This document shows positions 23,657 to 31,448 of a stretch of 64,000 nt of DNA, one piece after another. Source of the stretch: a virus; IMG/VR virus record IMGVR_UViG_3300023184_000028, positions 1 through 64,000 of that record; one strand, 5' to 3'. A program made the translations under genes and the position numbers. Position 1 is the first letter of the stretch. The number at the start of each line of letters is the position of its first letter. The notes under the pieces were generated by a model that searched no databases, was not told where the DNA came from, and was given only the letters and a program-made list of their open reading frames with translations.

Positions 23657-25465
23657 ATGGGAGCATTATTAGAAAGCGGTCTTGTTGGTAACATTGGTCT
23701 TAAGCACCTTAAAGTTATCAAAGAAGACACTATCAGCAAATGGGACAAATTAGGATTCCTTGAGGGTCTTAAAGGTCACCTTAAAGAGAACGTTGCACAG
23801 TTATATGAAAACCAAGCATCATTCTTAATCAACGAAGCATCTGCAACAGATTCTTCAGGTTCTTTTGAAACAGTTGTATTTCCAATTGTGAGAAGAGTAT
23901 TCTCTAAACTTTTGGCAAACGATATCGTTTCTGTACAAGCTATGAACTTACCAATCGGTAAATTGTTCTACTTTGTACCTAAAATTCAAGGTTACACTGG
24001 CGGTTCAGCAAACCAATCAGGTACACACTACGCGCCAATCGGTTCACCGGGTAACTACCCTGGTAATCAAAATGCGGGATACGGTACATCAACAGGAGCT
24101 TACGCTAAAAATCTTTATGATTTGTTCTATGAAGGTTCTGAACCTACATTGAATCCTGCAGGTTTATTTGACTATTCTAAAGGACAATGGTCAGCGATTA
24201 CCGCAACTACGACTGTGGTATCTTGGTTAAATGGTGGTTTAGTTGAAAATAACTCAATCACAGGAAATCAAAGAAAAATGATTATCAAAATGTGTGGTTT
24301 CTATGATAACGGTGTTGGTAAATTAATGGGACCTGATGGTTCTGAAATTGATACTGAAACTTTCTTATCTGATTTACATATTGTTGCGGGAGCTGGTTTA
24401 TCGGTTTCTGCTGGTTGTGTTGATACAACTGCAGCCGCTTTACCGTTCAGAGTTGTTACTCAACAATATGGTAAAGGTATTGTGAGTCCTACTTACACTG
24501 CAACTCCAACTACATGGCCAAATGGTAATGGTGGTTCTTATGACAGTATTTGTTCTCAAGATGGTTGTATCATTTTGGAAGTTGATTTACAGTGTCCAGT
24601 ATGTGCAACTTGTGGAGCAGATTCATTAGATGGTTACACAGGTACTACAGTAGTATCTGCATCTTCTGCAACTTCTTTCGTAGCTGTTTTCAGACGTTAT
24701 GAAGAATTGGAATTTGAAGATAAAATTGGTGAAGTTTCTTTTGACCTTGAATCAGTAACAGTTTCTGTAACTGAAAGAAAATTAAGAGCACAATGGTCAC
24801 CTGAATTAGCTCAAGACGTTGCGGCTTTCCACAACATTGATGCTGAAGCAGAATTGACGGCTCTATTGTCTGAACAAGTTGCTGCTGAAATTGACCGTGA
24901 AATCTTACGTGATTTACGTAAAGGTGCCGCATGGACAATTCGTTGGGACTACAATGGTTGGAAGAGATTATCTCAAACAACTTCTTATACTCAAAAAGAT
25001 TGGAATCAAACTTTGATTACTGCAATTAATCAACTTTCTGCTCAAATCCACAAATCAACTTTGAGAGGTGGTGCAAACTGGATAGTTGTTTCTTCTGAAA
25101 TCAGTGCAATTTTTGATGACTTGGAATATTTCCACGTATCAAACGCAGCACCTGAGCAAGACCAATACAACATGGGTATTGAAAGAGTAGGTACTCTTGC
25201 AGGACGTTACCAAGTATATCGTGACCCTTACTTCCCAGCAAACACAGTTTTGATTGGACACAAAGGAACTTCATTGTTAGATACTGGTTACATCTACGCA
25301 CCGTATGTACCTTTACAATTAACTCCAACTATGTACAATCCGTTCAACTTTACTCCAATTAAGGGTATTATGACGAGATACGCTAAGAAAATGGTTAATA
25401 ACCGTTTCTATGGTAAAATCACAGTTGATGGTGTTAGAACATTTGACTTACAAGAATTGAGATAA
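23657..25465 (+). CDS. gp23: major capsid protein (T4 gp23-like)
   Basis: 602 residues. The N-terminal delta-domain ends with QASFLINE then ASATDSSG, a good gp21-type cleavage site after Glu60; T4 gp23 is cut after Glu65. The HK97-like core follows: VVFPIVRRVFSKLLANDIVSVQAM, then the C-terminal VTERKLRAQWSPELAQD, NIDAEAELTALLS, GTLAGRYQVYRDPYFP and MTRYAKKMVNNRFYGKI stretches typical of gp23. It forms hexamers of the shell. A strong terminator follows, ending the head module. Confidence 0.95.
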   Translation: MGALLESGLVGNIGLKHLKVIKEDTISKWDKLGFLEGLKGHLKENVAQLYENQASFLINEASATDSSGSFETVVFPIVRRVFSKLLANDIVSVQAMNLPIGKLFYFVPKIQGYTGGSANQSGTHYAPIGSPGNYPGNQNAGYGTSTGAYAKNLYDLFYEGSEPTLNPAGLFDYSKGQWSAITATTTVVSWLNGGLVENNSITGNQRKMIIKMCGFYDNGVGKLMGPDGSEIDTETFLSDLHIVAGAGLSVSAGCVDTTAAALPFRVVTQQYGKGIVSPTYTATPTTWPNGNGGSYDSICSQDGCIILEVDLQCPVCATCGADSLDGYTGTTVVSASSATSFVAVFRRYEELEFEDKIGEVSFDLESVTVSVTERKLRAQWSPELAQDVAAFHNIDAEAELTALLSEQVAAEIDREILRDLRKGAAWTIRWDYNGWKRLSQTTSYTQKDWNQTLITAINQLSAQIHKSTLRGGANWIVVSSEISAIFDDLEYFHVSNAAPEQDQYNMGIERVGTLAGRYQVYRDPYFPANTVLIGHKGTSLLDTGYIYAPYVPLQLTPTMYNPFNFTPIKGIMTRYAKKMVNNRFYGKITVDGVRTFDLQELR

Positions 25466-25486
25466 TCATTCTTTAATGAAAATACG

Positions 25487-25518
25487 AAAGGAGACAAGAA
25501 ATTGTCTCCTTTTTTTTT
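25487..25518. terminator. strong terminator after the capsid gene
   Basis: AAAGGAGACAA and TTGTCTCCTTT pair around GAAA, followed by a T-run. A-rich sequence on the left could also let it serve the convergent minus-strand gene. The stem shares GGAGACA with the terminator at 21994. Confidence 0.85.
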
Positions 25519-25795
25519 AATTAGTTGGTGTGGAAACGACTCTAATAGCTTTTGATAATAATTCTGTTTCAGTTATATTATAAGCATTTCTTTTGAATGC
25601 TGATTGACACGCTTGTAGTATACAATATAACGCTTGTTCTTGATTAAGATTAGATATGAATCTATCTAAATCTTCATTTTTATAATAATTCATTGTATCA
25701 AACAAGACACCGATTGGTTCTCCAAGATTTGGTTCTTCCATTTTATTTTCTTCAACTATAGGTTCTTCTGTTTTAACTTCTTTTTCTTTTGGCAT
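25517..25795 (-). CDS. small acidic hypothetical protein
   Basis: 92 residues. The first 25 are Glu/Lys/Pro-rich and probably disordered; the rest is a helical domain (LDRFISNLNQEQALYCILQ, then ACQSAFKRNAYNITETELL). No family is recognised. It converges with the capsid gene and its upstream region is shared with the rightward gene at 25846; I see no clear promoter for it. Confidence 0.55.
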   Translation of the reverse strand: MPKEKEVKTEEPIVEENKMEEPNLGEPIGVLFDTMNYYKNEDLDRFISNLNQEQALYCILQACQSAFKRNAYNITETELLSKAIRVVSTPTN

Positions 25796-25814
25796 ATTAT
25801 TTATTTTTTTAGTG

Positions 25815-25823
25815 ATATTTATA
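25815..25823 (+). promoter_or_regulatory. putative late promoter ATATTTATA
   Basis: Located 22 nt before the ATG at 25846. Confidence 0.55.
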
Positions 25824-25845
25824 ATTATAAAAAATTTTTCACTTA

Positions 25846-26565
25846 ATGTCCATTAAAAAATTAAATAGAGAGTTATTAGAATGGTATAAAGAGGACAAAT
25901 TGTTAACTGAAGCCACAGGAACAAATGGTTCAGGTTCTTTTAAAATTCCTTTAAGTCCCGGAACAAGATTATGGGATAAAACAAATTTAGACCCATTTAA
26001 TATTCAAGTTTCAAAATATGATGATGCTCAATTAGCGTATGATAGTTATGATGGTTCTTTAGACGTTTCAAAAAAAACCGCAAAAAAAATGGAATCTAAT
26101 GCTCGTAAGATTGAAAAGTATCAAAAAAAACATCCTGAAAATAGTGATGACGATGGGAATAATTTAAATGGTGGTAATGGTCCTGGAACCCCTGTAGGTC
26201 CGTTTAATAAAATAGTTAAAGAAGATTTAGCCGTTTGGTTTGGAACAAAAAAGAAACCAAAAGGTAGTAAACAACCAAAAGGTCCTTGGGTTAATATTTG
26301 TCGTCATAAAGAAGGTGGTGGTCACCCCCCATGTGGTAGACCTGATGCATCTGACAAAGGGTATCCTAAATGCAGAGCAGCTGGAGTTGCATCAAAAATG
26401 ACTGATTCACAAAAAAGAAGTGCTTGTCAGCAAAAAAGAAAGGCTGAAAAAACCCATAGTAAATCAGGGACAGGTAACACACCAAAAATGACTCATTACG
26501 AACCAAAAAAAGAGTCAGTAAGAGATAACATTTTAAGTGTTATTAAAGAGTATCTCTCAAGATAA
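25846..26565 (+). CDS. Cys/His-rich phage protein with a virion-type leader
   Basis: 239 residues. The leader LEWYKEDKLLTEATGTNG has an LLTE then A site like the capsid cleavage site. The middle is Lys/Asn/Gly-rich. Residues about 150-205 contain a conserved block: GPWVNICRHKEGGGHPPCGRP, then KGYPKCRAAGVA and KRSACQQKRKAEKTH. I remember this block (DUF6321-like) from T4-like cyanophages; four Cys and several His could bind zinc. The basic composition suggests DNA contact. Function is unknown; a packaged internal protein is my inference. Confidence 0.6.
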   Translation: MSIKKLNRELLEWYKEDKLLTEATGTNGSGSFKIPLSPGTRLWDKTNLDPFNIQVSKYDDAQLAYDSYDGSLDVSKKTAKKMESNARKIEKYQKKHPENSDDDGNNLNGGNGPGTPVGPFNKIVKEDLAVWFGTKKKPKGSKQPKGPWVNICRHKEGGGHPPCGRPDASDKGYPKCRAAGVASKMTDSQKRSACQQKRKAEKTHSKSGTGNTPKMTHYEPKKESVRDNILSVIKEYLSR

Positions 26566-26961
26566 ACTTTCCAATATTTTTTTTAGAGAATGTTGAATAT
26601 TTGATTTTATCTCAACTTCTAATTGTAATCTTTTTTTCTCAACCTCATTATCAAACATTTTTAGTAGTTCTTGATAATGCTCATCAAATTCACAATAAAT
26701 ACTATAACTATATACGTGATTTATCAACATAATAGTACCGTTTGAAATGACAATAAACATACTGCTATCGTCATTTTTTATATATCTCTTGTTTGATAAA
26801 GGCGCTATTGTTAACTTTGAATTTGGATTATTGATTAATTTAATACATATATCATGACAAAATTTTTCCTCTTCGCTAATTTCTCTTGGGGGGTTAAACT
26901 TGTTTTTTAAGTGGAGATAATATCGGTATAAAATGTTTTTAGGGTTAATTACGTCTTTCAT
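26557..26961 (-). CDS. hypothetical protein
   Basis: 134 residues, converging with and overlapping the previous gene by 9 nt. The start MKDVINPKNILYRYYLHLK is basic-aromatic. The middle has a beta hairpin-like SKLTIAPLSNKRYIK and MFIVISNGTIMLINH region, followed by a long C-terminal helix. No named family. It appears real because its codon use and composition resemble the neighbours, and it leaves almost no gap. Confidence 0.5.
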   Translation of the reverse strand: MKDVINPKNILYRYYLHLKNKFNPPREISEEEKFCHDICIKLINNPNSKLTIAPLSNKRYIKNDDSSMFIVISNGTIMLINHVYSYSIYCEFDEHYQELLKMFDNEVEKKRLQLEVEIKSNIQHSLKKILESLS

Positions 26962-26998
26962 GATGCAAATATAAAAATATTTTTGGAATAAAATAAAG

Positions 26999-27029
26999 TT
27001 GATTATTAAAAATAATTAACTTATACTTG
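26999..27029 (+). promoter_or_regulatory. host-type promoter (TTG-N20-TATACTTG)
   Basis: TTG at 26999-27001 and TATACTTG at 27022-27029 match the TAnnTTTG-type -7 box in all but one position. It lies 14 nt before the FKBP start. Confidence 0.6.
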
Positions 27030-27043
27030 TTAAAATAAATATT

Positions 27044-27469
27044 ATGAAAAAAATTAAAAACGGTGATACCGTAAATGTAAATTACACTGGAAAATTGGAA
27101 GATGGAACTATTTTTGATTCGTCTTTAATTGAAGGAAGAACTCCATTAAAAGTAACGTTGGGTCAAAATCAATTAATTAAAGGATTTGAAAATGGTTTAA
27201 TTGACATGTTAGAGGGTGACAAAAAAACAATAGAGATTGAACCGACTGAAGCTTATGGCGACCATAATCCTGAAATGATTATTGAAATCCCATCAACTAA
27301 TGTTCCACCCGATGTTCAAGTGGGTCAAATGTTACAAGGGAATTCTCCTCAAGGTCCTGTTAATGTTAAAGTTCTTGAAATTAAAGAAGATGTTGTCGTT
27401 CTTGACGGTAATCATCCTTTAGCTGGAAAAAAATTAATCTTTGACTTGGAAGTCGTTGGAATTGACTAA
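27044..27469 (+). CDS. FKBP-type peptidyl-prolyl isomerase (SlyD-like)
   Basis: 141 residues. The FKBP core is clear: VNVNYTGKLEDGTIFDSS, GQNQLIKGFENGLIDMLEGD and the closing GNHPLAGKKLIFDLEVVGI. An insert-in-flap chaperone domain lies between about residues 70 and 120, as in SlyD. The metal-binding His/Cys-rich tail of SlyD is absent. It catalyses proline isomerisation and can act as a chaperone. It has a host-type promoter, so it may be expressed early. Confidence 0.92.
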   Translation: MKKIKNGDTVNVNYTGKLEDGTIFDSSLIEGRTPLKVTLGQNQLIKGFENGLIDMLEGDKKTIEIEPTEAYGDHNPEMIIEIPSTNVPPDVQVGQMLQGNSPQGPVNVKVLEIKEDVVVLDGNHPLAGKKLIFDLEVVGID

Positions 27470-27471
27470 TT

Positions 27472-27654
27472 ATGGGAAATCATTATCAAGTTAATTACAC
27501 TTTAGTATTTGAAGGGGGTAGTAAATCCAGACAAGCAACAACTCTTATTATGGAAAGTAACTCATCCTACGAGGCTGAAAGAAAAATTAGAGAAACTAAC
27601 AACATTAACACTAATGTAATTGAAATTCAAATCACTGACATTATTAAACGTTAA
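27472..27654 (+). CDS. small conserved hypothetical protein
   Basis: 60 residues starting 2 nt after the FKBP stop, so co-transcribed with it. It forms a strand (YQVNYTLVFEGG), a helix (SSYEAERKIRETN) and a strand (VIEIQITDIIK), an arrangement similar to the 72-residue protein at 21757. No function is known. Confidence 0.55.
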   Translation: MGNHYQVNYTLVFEGGSKSRQATTLIMESNSSYEAERKIRETNNINTNVIEIQITDIIKR

Positions 27655-27658
27655 TTTA

Positions 27659-27682
27659 AAACCCCTTTTTTGAGGGGTTTTT
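27659..27682. terminator. bidirectional terminator
   Basis: AAACCCCT and AGGGGTTT form an 8-bp stem, with T-rich sequence on the right. It lies between the convergent genes ending at 27654 and 27688. Confidence 0.8.
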
Positions 27683-27687
27683 AATTA

Positions 27688-28152
27688 TTAACAATAAGGT
27701 GGGGAACATCTTTTTTTCCCGTCTATTCCTGGCATTTTTCCTTTACAAACTTGGACTCCGTAACCATTTCCATAAGCAGATGGGTAGACTTTATACTTAG
27801 ATTTTGCGGCTGCTTTACCACGAGCACATAATTTAGTACCTGTTTTTTTACGACCTTCTGACATCATATCCATATCAGGTTGATTATTATCCTCGTGCTT
27901 AGTTTCATTCATTAAGAAATCAAATACTTGGTCAATAGATTCTTTAGCAGTCGCTATGTGGTCTTGAGCCCAATCATGACCATTTTCAAGAATTTCTTCA
28001 ATTTTGTCTTCATCCAATTCTAATAACAAATCACATTGTCTTTTAATCTGTTCTAAATTACTAAAGAACATATATCTTTCATTTTCTTGTTCAGATAAAA
28101 CTTTTTTAATTAATTTCTGAATATCTGATTCAGTTAGTTTTACAATTTTCAT
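27688..28152 (-). CDS. phage protein with a C-terminal KVYPSAYGNGYGVQVCKGK domain
   Basis: 154 residues. The leader MKIVKLTESDIQKLIKKVLSE is an amphipathic helix with two xTE/LSE sites. The C-terminal 55 residues (KLCARGKAAAKSKY, then VYPSAYGNGYGVQVCKGK, ending RCSPPYC) match a small domain that recurs in T4-like marine phages, usually as PSAYANAYA; its function is unknown. Four cysteines in that part may bind metal. The gene overlaps nothing but is 1 nt from the next gene upstream and ends at a terminator. Confidence 0.65.
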   Translation of the reverse strand: MKIVKLTESDIQKLIKKVLSEQENERYMFFSNLEQIKRQCDLLLELDEDKIEEILENGHDWAQDHIATAKESIDQVFDFLMNETKHEDNNQPDMDMMSEGRKKTGTKLCARGKAAAKSKYKVYPSAYGNGYGVQVCKGKMPGIDGKKRCSPPYC

Positions 28153-28153
28153 T

Positions 28154-29653
28154 TTATTTTTTATTAACTATTTGGAATTTTATTGTTCTTTTATAAGTAT
28201 CAACTTCCCCTGAAGTATTAACTTTAATATCTATATAATATTCATTTGGTAATTTATCTTTTGTATCAAACATAAAATAATATTCGTTTGTTGCTCTATT
28301 TAGTTTTTCCCAACTTTGAACCTGAACTTCCGTATTTCCCTCTCTAACATATATTCTATAATAAGCATCTACGTTTTGTAATAATTGTTTTGTGGTATAA
28401 GCCTTTTTAATTACCACACCAATTTTTCTTAAATCAGTATTAAGTATTTTTTCATCTTGTTTAATACCATAAAAATCAAATCCGTATATTTCAGGTTCTC
28501 TTGATTGTGAACCTATTATAATTCTATTCTTATATGGTTGTAAAACAAATTCATTTTCTATGTCAGATAAGGTATTACCATCATATTGTATGTCACCCCA
28601 AACATCATTAAAGACACATGGAGTTTTATAACCAATTATAGGGGGTATTTCAACCTCATAAACACCTTTTGTTCTTGGACATGACCTAAGTCCTGTTAAA
28701 GTGGGTATTAGGTCACCATTGGGGTCTAAAATAGATACAGTTGGATTTACATCCAATGTTGTTAAGTTTCCGTCAATATAAACATACAAATAAAGTTTAT
28801 TTGCTTTGTTTTCAACAAATAAATTTCTATCATCTTGAACTAAATCATTATATGTTGATAATAAATAAGGTTCGTAAAATGTTTGGGTAAATCTACTAAA
28901 GAATGACACACAATAGTTATTAGTTAAACCTGTAATAGTTTCAAACTCTGGCCTGTATGCTATCCCCCATCCTGAAACATTGGTAATAGTTCCGTTTAAG
29001 ATACCATTTATTTCATTAGTCATGTCAAAATTAATATCTTCATCACCTCTATCAAAATGTTGCGAATCAACAATAACTAATTGGTCGTAATTCACTCCTG
29101 ATATAGAACTATTAGTATTTGAATATACACCATATTCAGACCAATGAGTTAAATTATTTCTTTGAAACCAATTTGAGGGTCTGTCAGAATAGGATTTATC
29201 ACCTATTAATTTTTTGGCGATTAATTCTCCGTTATAGGCATTTAATTGGTCACTTGAATAATCATAACCAACTCCCTCGTCCCAATCTTGTACAGTTCCC
29301 GTATCTCCTGAAGTTAAAGGGATTCTGAATAAAATTAAATCAAATGAACTCGCTCTCCTTCTACTATCGGAATTCAGTGAGTTTAATAAATCCGCATCAA
29401 AACGAATTGTATTTGACATTGTTAATGTATGAGTTAAAGTATTTGTACATTCTGTTGTTATTATTCCTGATGAAATTTTTTCAAGCAATTCTGATAAATC
29501 TATATTGAATAAAAATCGGCTAAATCCTGTTGGGGATATAGACATATCATTACTACCAAAATATAAATCAGTTATTGGATTTCTACCCGTATTGGCTAAT
29601 GTGTTAGAAACTAACGTATTGTTTTTACTAAAATATGACCTGTGAGTTGACAT
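28154..29653 (-). CDS. large beta-rich virion protein (tail or fibre type)
   Basis: 499 residues, beta-rich throughout and without catalytic motifs. The N-terminal half has DNRLRE-like features: paired short strands, FNIDLSELLEKI, TLTHTLTMSNTI, and a mid-region VSGWGIAYRPEFE. The C-terminal half reads like tandem Ig-like or propeller modules (LYVYIDGNLTTLDVNP, VYEVEIPPIIGYK). A tail-surface or baseplate-associated role fits the neighbours. It has its own late-type promoter. Confidence 0.6.
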   Translation of the reverse strand: MSTHRSYFSKNNTLVSNTLANTGRNPITDLYFGSNDMSISPTGFSRFLFNIDLSELLEKISSGIITTECTNTLTHTLTMSNTIRFDADLLNSLNSDSRRRASSFDLILFRIPLTSGDTGTVQDWDEGVGYDYSSDQLNAYNGELIAKKLIGDKSYSDRPSNWFQRNNLTHWSEYGVYSNTNSSISGVNYDQLVIVDSQHFDRGDEDINFDMTNEINGILNGTITNVSGWGIAYRPEFETITGLTNNYCVSFFSRFTQTFYEPYLLSTYNDLVQDDRNLFVENKANKLYLYVYIDGNLTTLDVNPTVSILDPNGDLIPTLTGLRSCPRTKGVYEVEIPPIIGYKTPCVFNDVWGDIQYDGNTLSDIENEFVLQPYKNRIIIGSQSREPEIYGFDFYGIKQDEKILNTDLRKIGVVIKKAYTTKQLLQNVDAYYRIYVREGNTEVQVQSWEKLNRATNEYYFMFDTKDKLPNEYYIDIKVNTSGEVDTYKRTIKFQIVNKK

Positions 29654-29667
29654 TAATTGCGTTTAAC

Positions 29668-29676
29668 AATAAATAT
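29668..29676 (-). promoter_or_regulatory. putative late promoter ATATTTATT (minus strand)
   Basis: AATAAATAT on the plus strand, 14 nt upstream of the start at 29653. Confidence 0.6.
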
Positions 29677-29682
29677 CTATAA

Positions 29683-31251
29683 TTAGTTAATTCTAATATA
29701 TTGATTAAGAATTGTGTTAGATGCGTTTTGAAGTTGTTGTAATAAATCATCCACTTTCACTCCCCCACCAACAGGAACCGGCGGTGTCGGTGCTAATGGA
29801 TGTGTATGGGCAATTAAAAATTGAACAATTAAATTTAAAAATTTCATTAATTCGTCACCCCTAACCATAGGGTCCGTATTTGGTAATATATTTCTAACAA
29901 TATAATCTTGGTCAATACCACCTACAGTTGTACTATCTAAGTTAATTGCTTGTTTACTAGGTATTTTAGATTCGTGAGACAACATTAATAATTTATCGGC
30001 ACCCATAATATTATAAGTCGTAGATAATAACTGATAATCAATTTTTTTAAGTTCTTTTGTTCTAATTAAGGGTTGTTGTCCTGGTGTGTTTTTATCAAAA
30101 ATTAATCCAAATCCACCATCTCCCTCTGTTTTAAATTTAATTTTTTCTTTTACTTCTTTTACTTTGAGATATTCTGATGTACCAGTAGAAGTACTTACTT
30201 TAACCCATTTATAGGTTGAACTATCAGGTCTAAAAACTAATGGAAATTGATTACTTAAATCAATGATAGGAAACGTAGGTATATTGATTTGACCATCATT
30301 CGCTTGTTGAATAAACGTATTAATCGTATCAATTAAAGTATCTGTAGATAAATTATTTAAGGATATTGTATATATTAATGATTTGTCTATTGCCAAAACA
30401 TCAGTATCTATTTTTAAATTTTTAGTCGTGTATTCTTGTTTTTGAGGTAATCCGTATAATGTGATAACTAATGAAAAAAGTTGGTATTGATTTTCGGGAT
30501 TTACTATTTTCCATTCAATTAAGGAATTAACATATTTTATATTCTCATCTAATTTAATTGCAGATTCTGTACCTAAATCAGTAATCCTAACATCAAAATC
30601 CGATAATTGAACAAAGCTTCTCGTTTTTTTAACTGATATTTGTTGATATGGATTATCAGGTTTTGTTGTACTTTTACCGGCTCTTAGTAAGACATCATTG
30701 TTCTTAATAATGATGTCACAAGTTCCCCTTCCGATTAAAGCAACATCATCAGGTTCAGGAAAAACGCCTTTAGTACTTTCAAAAAAATATTTTGAATTTT
30801 CCTTATTTTTTAATAAAGGTGTTTCAAGAATTCTATCTCTAGTTGCAAATAATCTTGAAGCCTCTGAATTTTCGTTAAATATTGTTAATGATGATGAGAA
30901 AGTTCCCATAACATAATATTGTTCTTGAAATTTGTATTCAGGATTTGGCCATAAAATATTAACCGATTCTCCAATTTTAGGAGTCACCTTAATAAAAATA
31001 GGTAATAAAGGTAAAAAACAAAAAGGGTCTATTTTAGACCATTTAAATTCCGGTAGTAAATCAGTGTTATCATCATTTTTTGTTGATTTATTGTTGTATT
31101 TATCCGGTACCGAATCTAATATTGATTGTACATTTATACTGTCCAAAGGTGAATCAAAACGTACTCTAACTCTATTAAGCATAAGAGGGTCTTCATTTTC
31201 TTTAACTACTGCCGTCCATATGTACTTCCTATTATATTGATTTATTGCCAT
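29683..31251 (-). CDS. baseplate-hub-like protein with an OB-fold start (gp5-like candidate)
   Basis: 522 residues. The N-terminus MAINQYNRKYIWTAVVKENE then LNRVRVRFDSP, followed further on by PKIGESVNILWPNPEY, resembles the OB-fold of T4 gp5/VgrG-type spike proteins. The C-terminal part includes LMKFLNLIVQFLIAHTHPL, a pattern common in spike proteins next to the tip, then a Pro/Gly-rich stretch and a helix. I see no lysozyme domain. Assignment to the hub or spike is an inference. Confidence 0.5.
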   Translation of the reverse strand: MAINQYNRKYIWTAVVKENEDPLMLNRVRVRFDSPLDSINVQSILDSVPDKYNNKSTKNDDNTDLLPEFKWSKIDPFCFLPLLPIFIKVTPKIGESVNILWPNPEYKFQEQYYVMGTFSSSLTIFNENSEASRLFATRDRILETPLLKNKENSKYFFESTKGVFPEPDDVALIGRGTCDIIIKNNDVLLRAGKSTTKPDNPYQQISVKKTRSFVQLSDFDVRITDLGTESAIKLDENIKYVNSLIEWKIVNPENQYQLFSLVITLYGLPQKQEYTTKNLKIDTDVLAIDKSLIYTISLNNLSTDTLIDTINTFIQQANDGQINIPTFPIIDLSNQFPLVFRPDSSTYKWVKVSTSTGTSEYLKVKEVKEKIKFKTEGDGGFGLIFDKNTPGQQPLIRTKELKKIDYQLLSTTYNIMGADKLLMLSHESKIPSKQAINLDSTTVGGIDQDYIVRNILPNTDPMVRGDELMKFLNLIVQFLIAHTHPLAPTPPVPVGGGVKVDDLLQQLQNASNTILNQYIRIN

Positions 31252-31447
31252 TTGTTCGTTTTTCGTATTCCTTTAGTATTTTATTATATAATAACTCTGT
31301 TTTATCTAAATGATAAGTTAATTTAATGATAGCATTCTTAGTTTGTTCAAAATCAGAACTCAAATATTCTAAAGAATAAATTAATTCTTTATTTGAACTC
31401 TCCTTTAAATTTTTAATAACATTATTTACATTTTCTCTATTATCCAT
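31232..31447 (-). CDS. small coiled-coil protein
   Basis: 71 residues if started at the ATG at 31447 (MDNRENVNNVIKNLK). A longer start at 31474 would overlap the previous gene more and adds a poor hydrophobic run. The whole protein is predicted helix (NKELIYSLEYLSSDFEQ, LDKTELLYNKILKEYE). It overlaps the next gene downstream by 20 nt and sits in the baseplate-type cluster. A small chaperone or tail-assembly helper is possible. Confidence 0.55.
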   Translation of the reverse strand: MDNRENVNNVIKNLKESSNKELIYSLEYLSSDFEQTKNAIIKLTYHLDKTELLYNKILKEYEKRTNGNKSI

Positions 31448-31448
31448 A

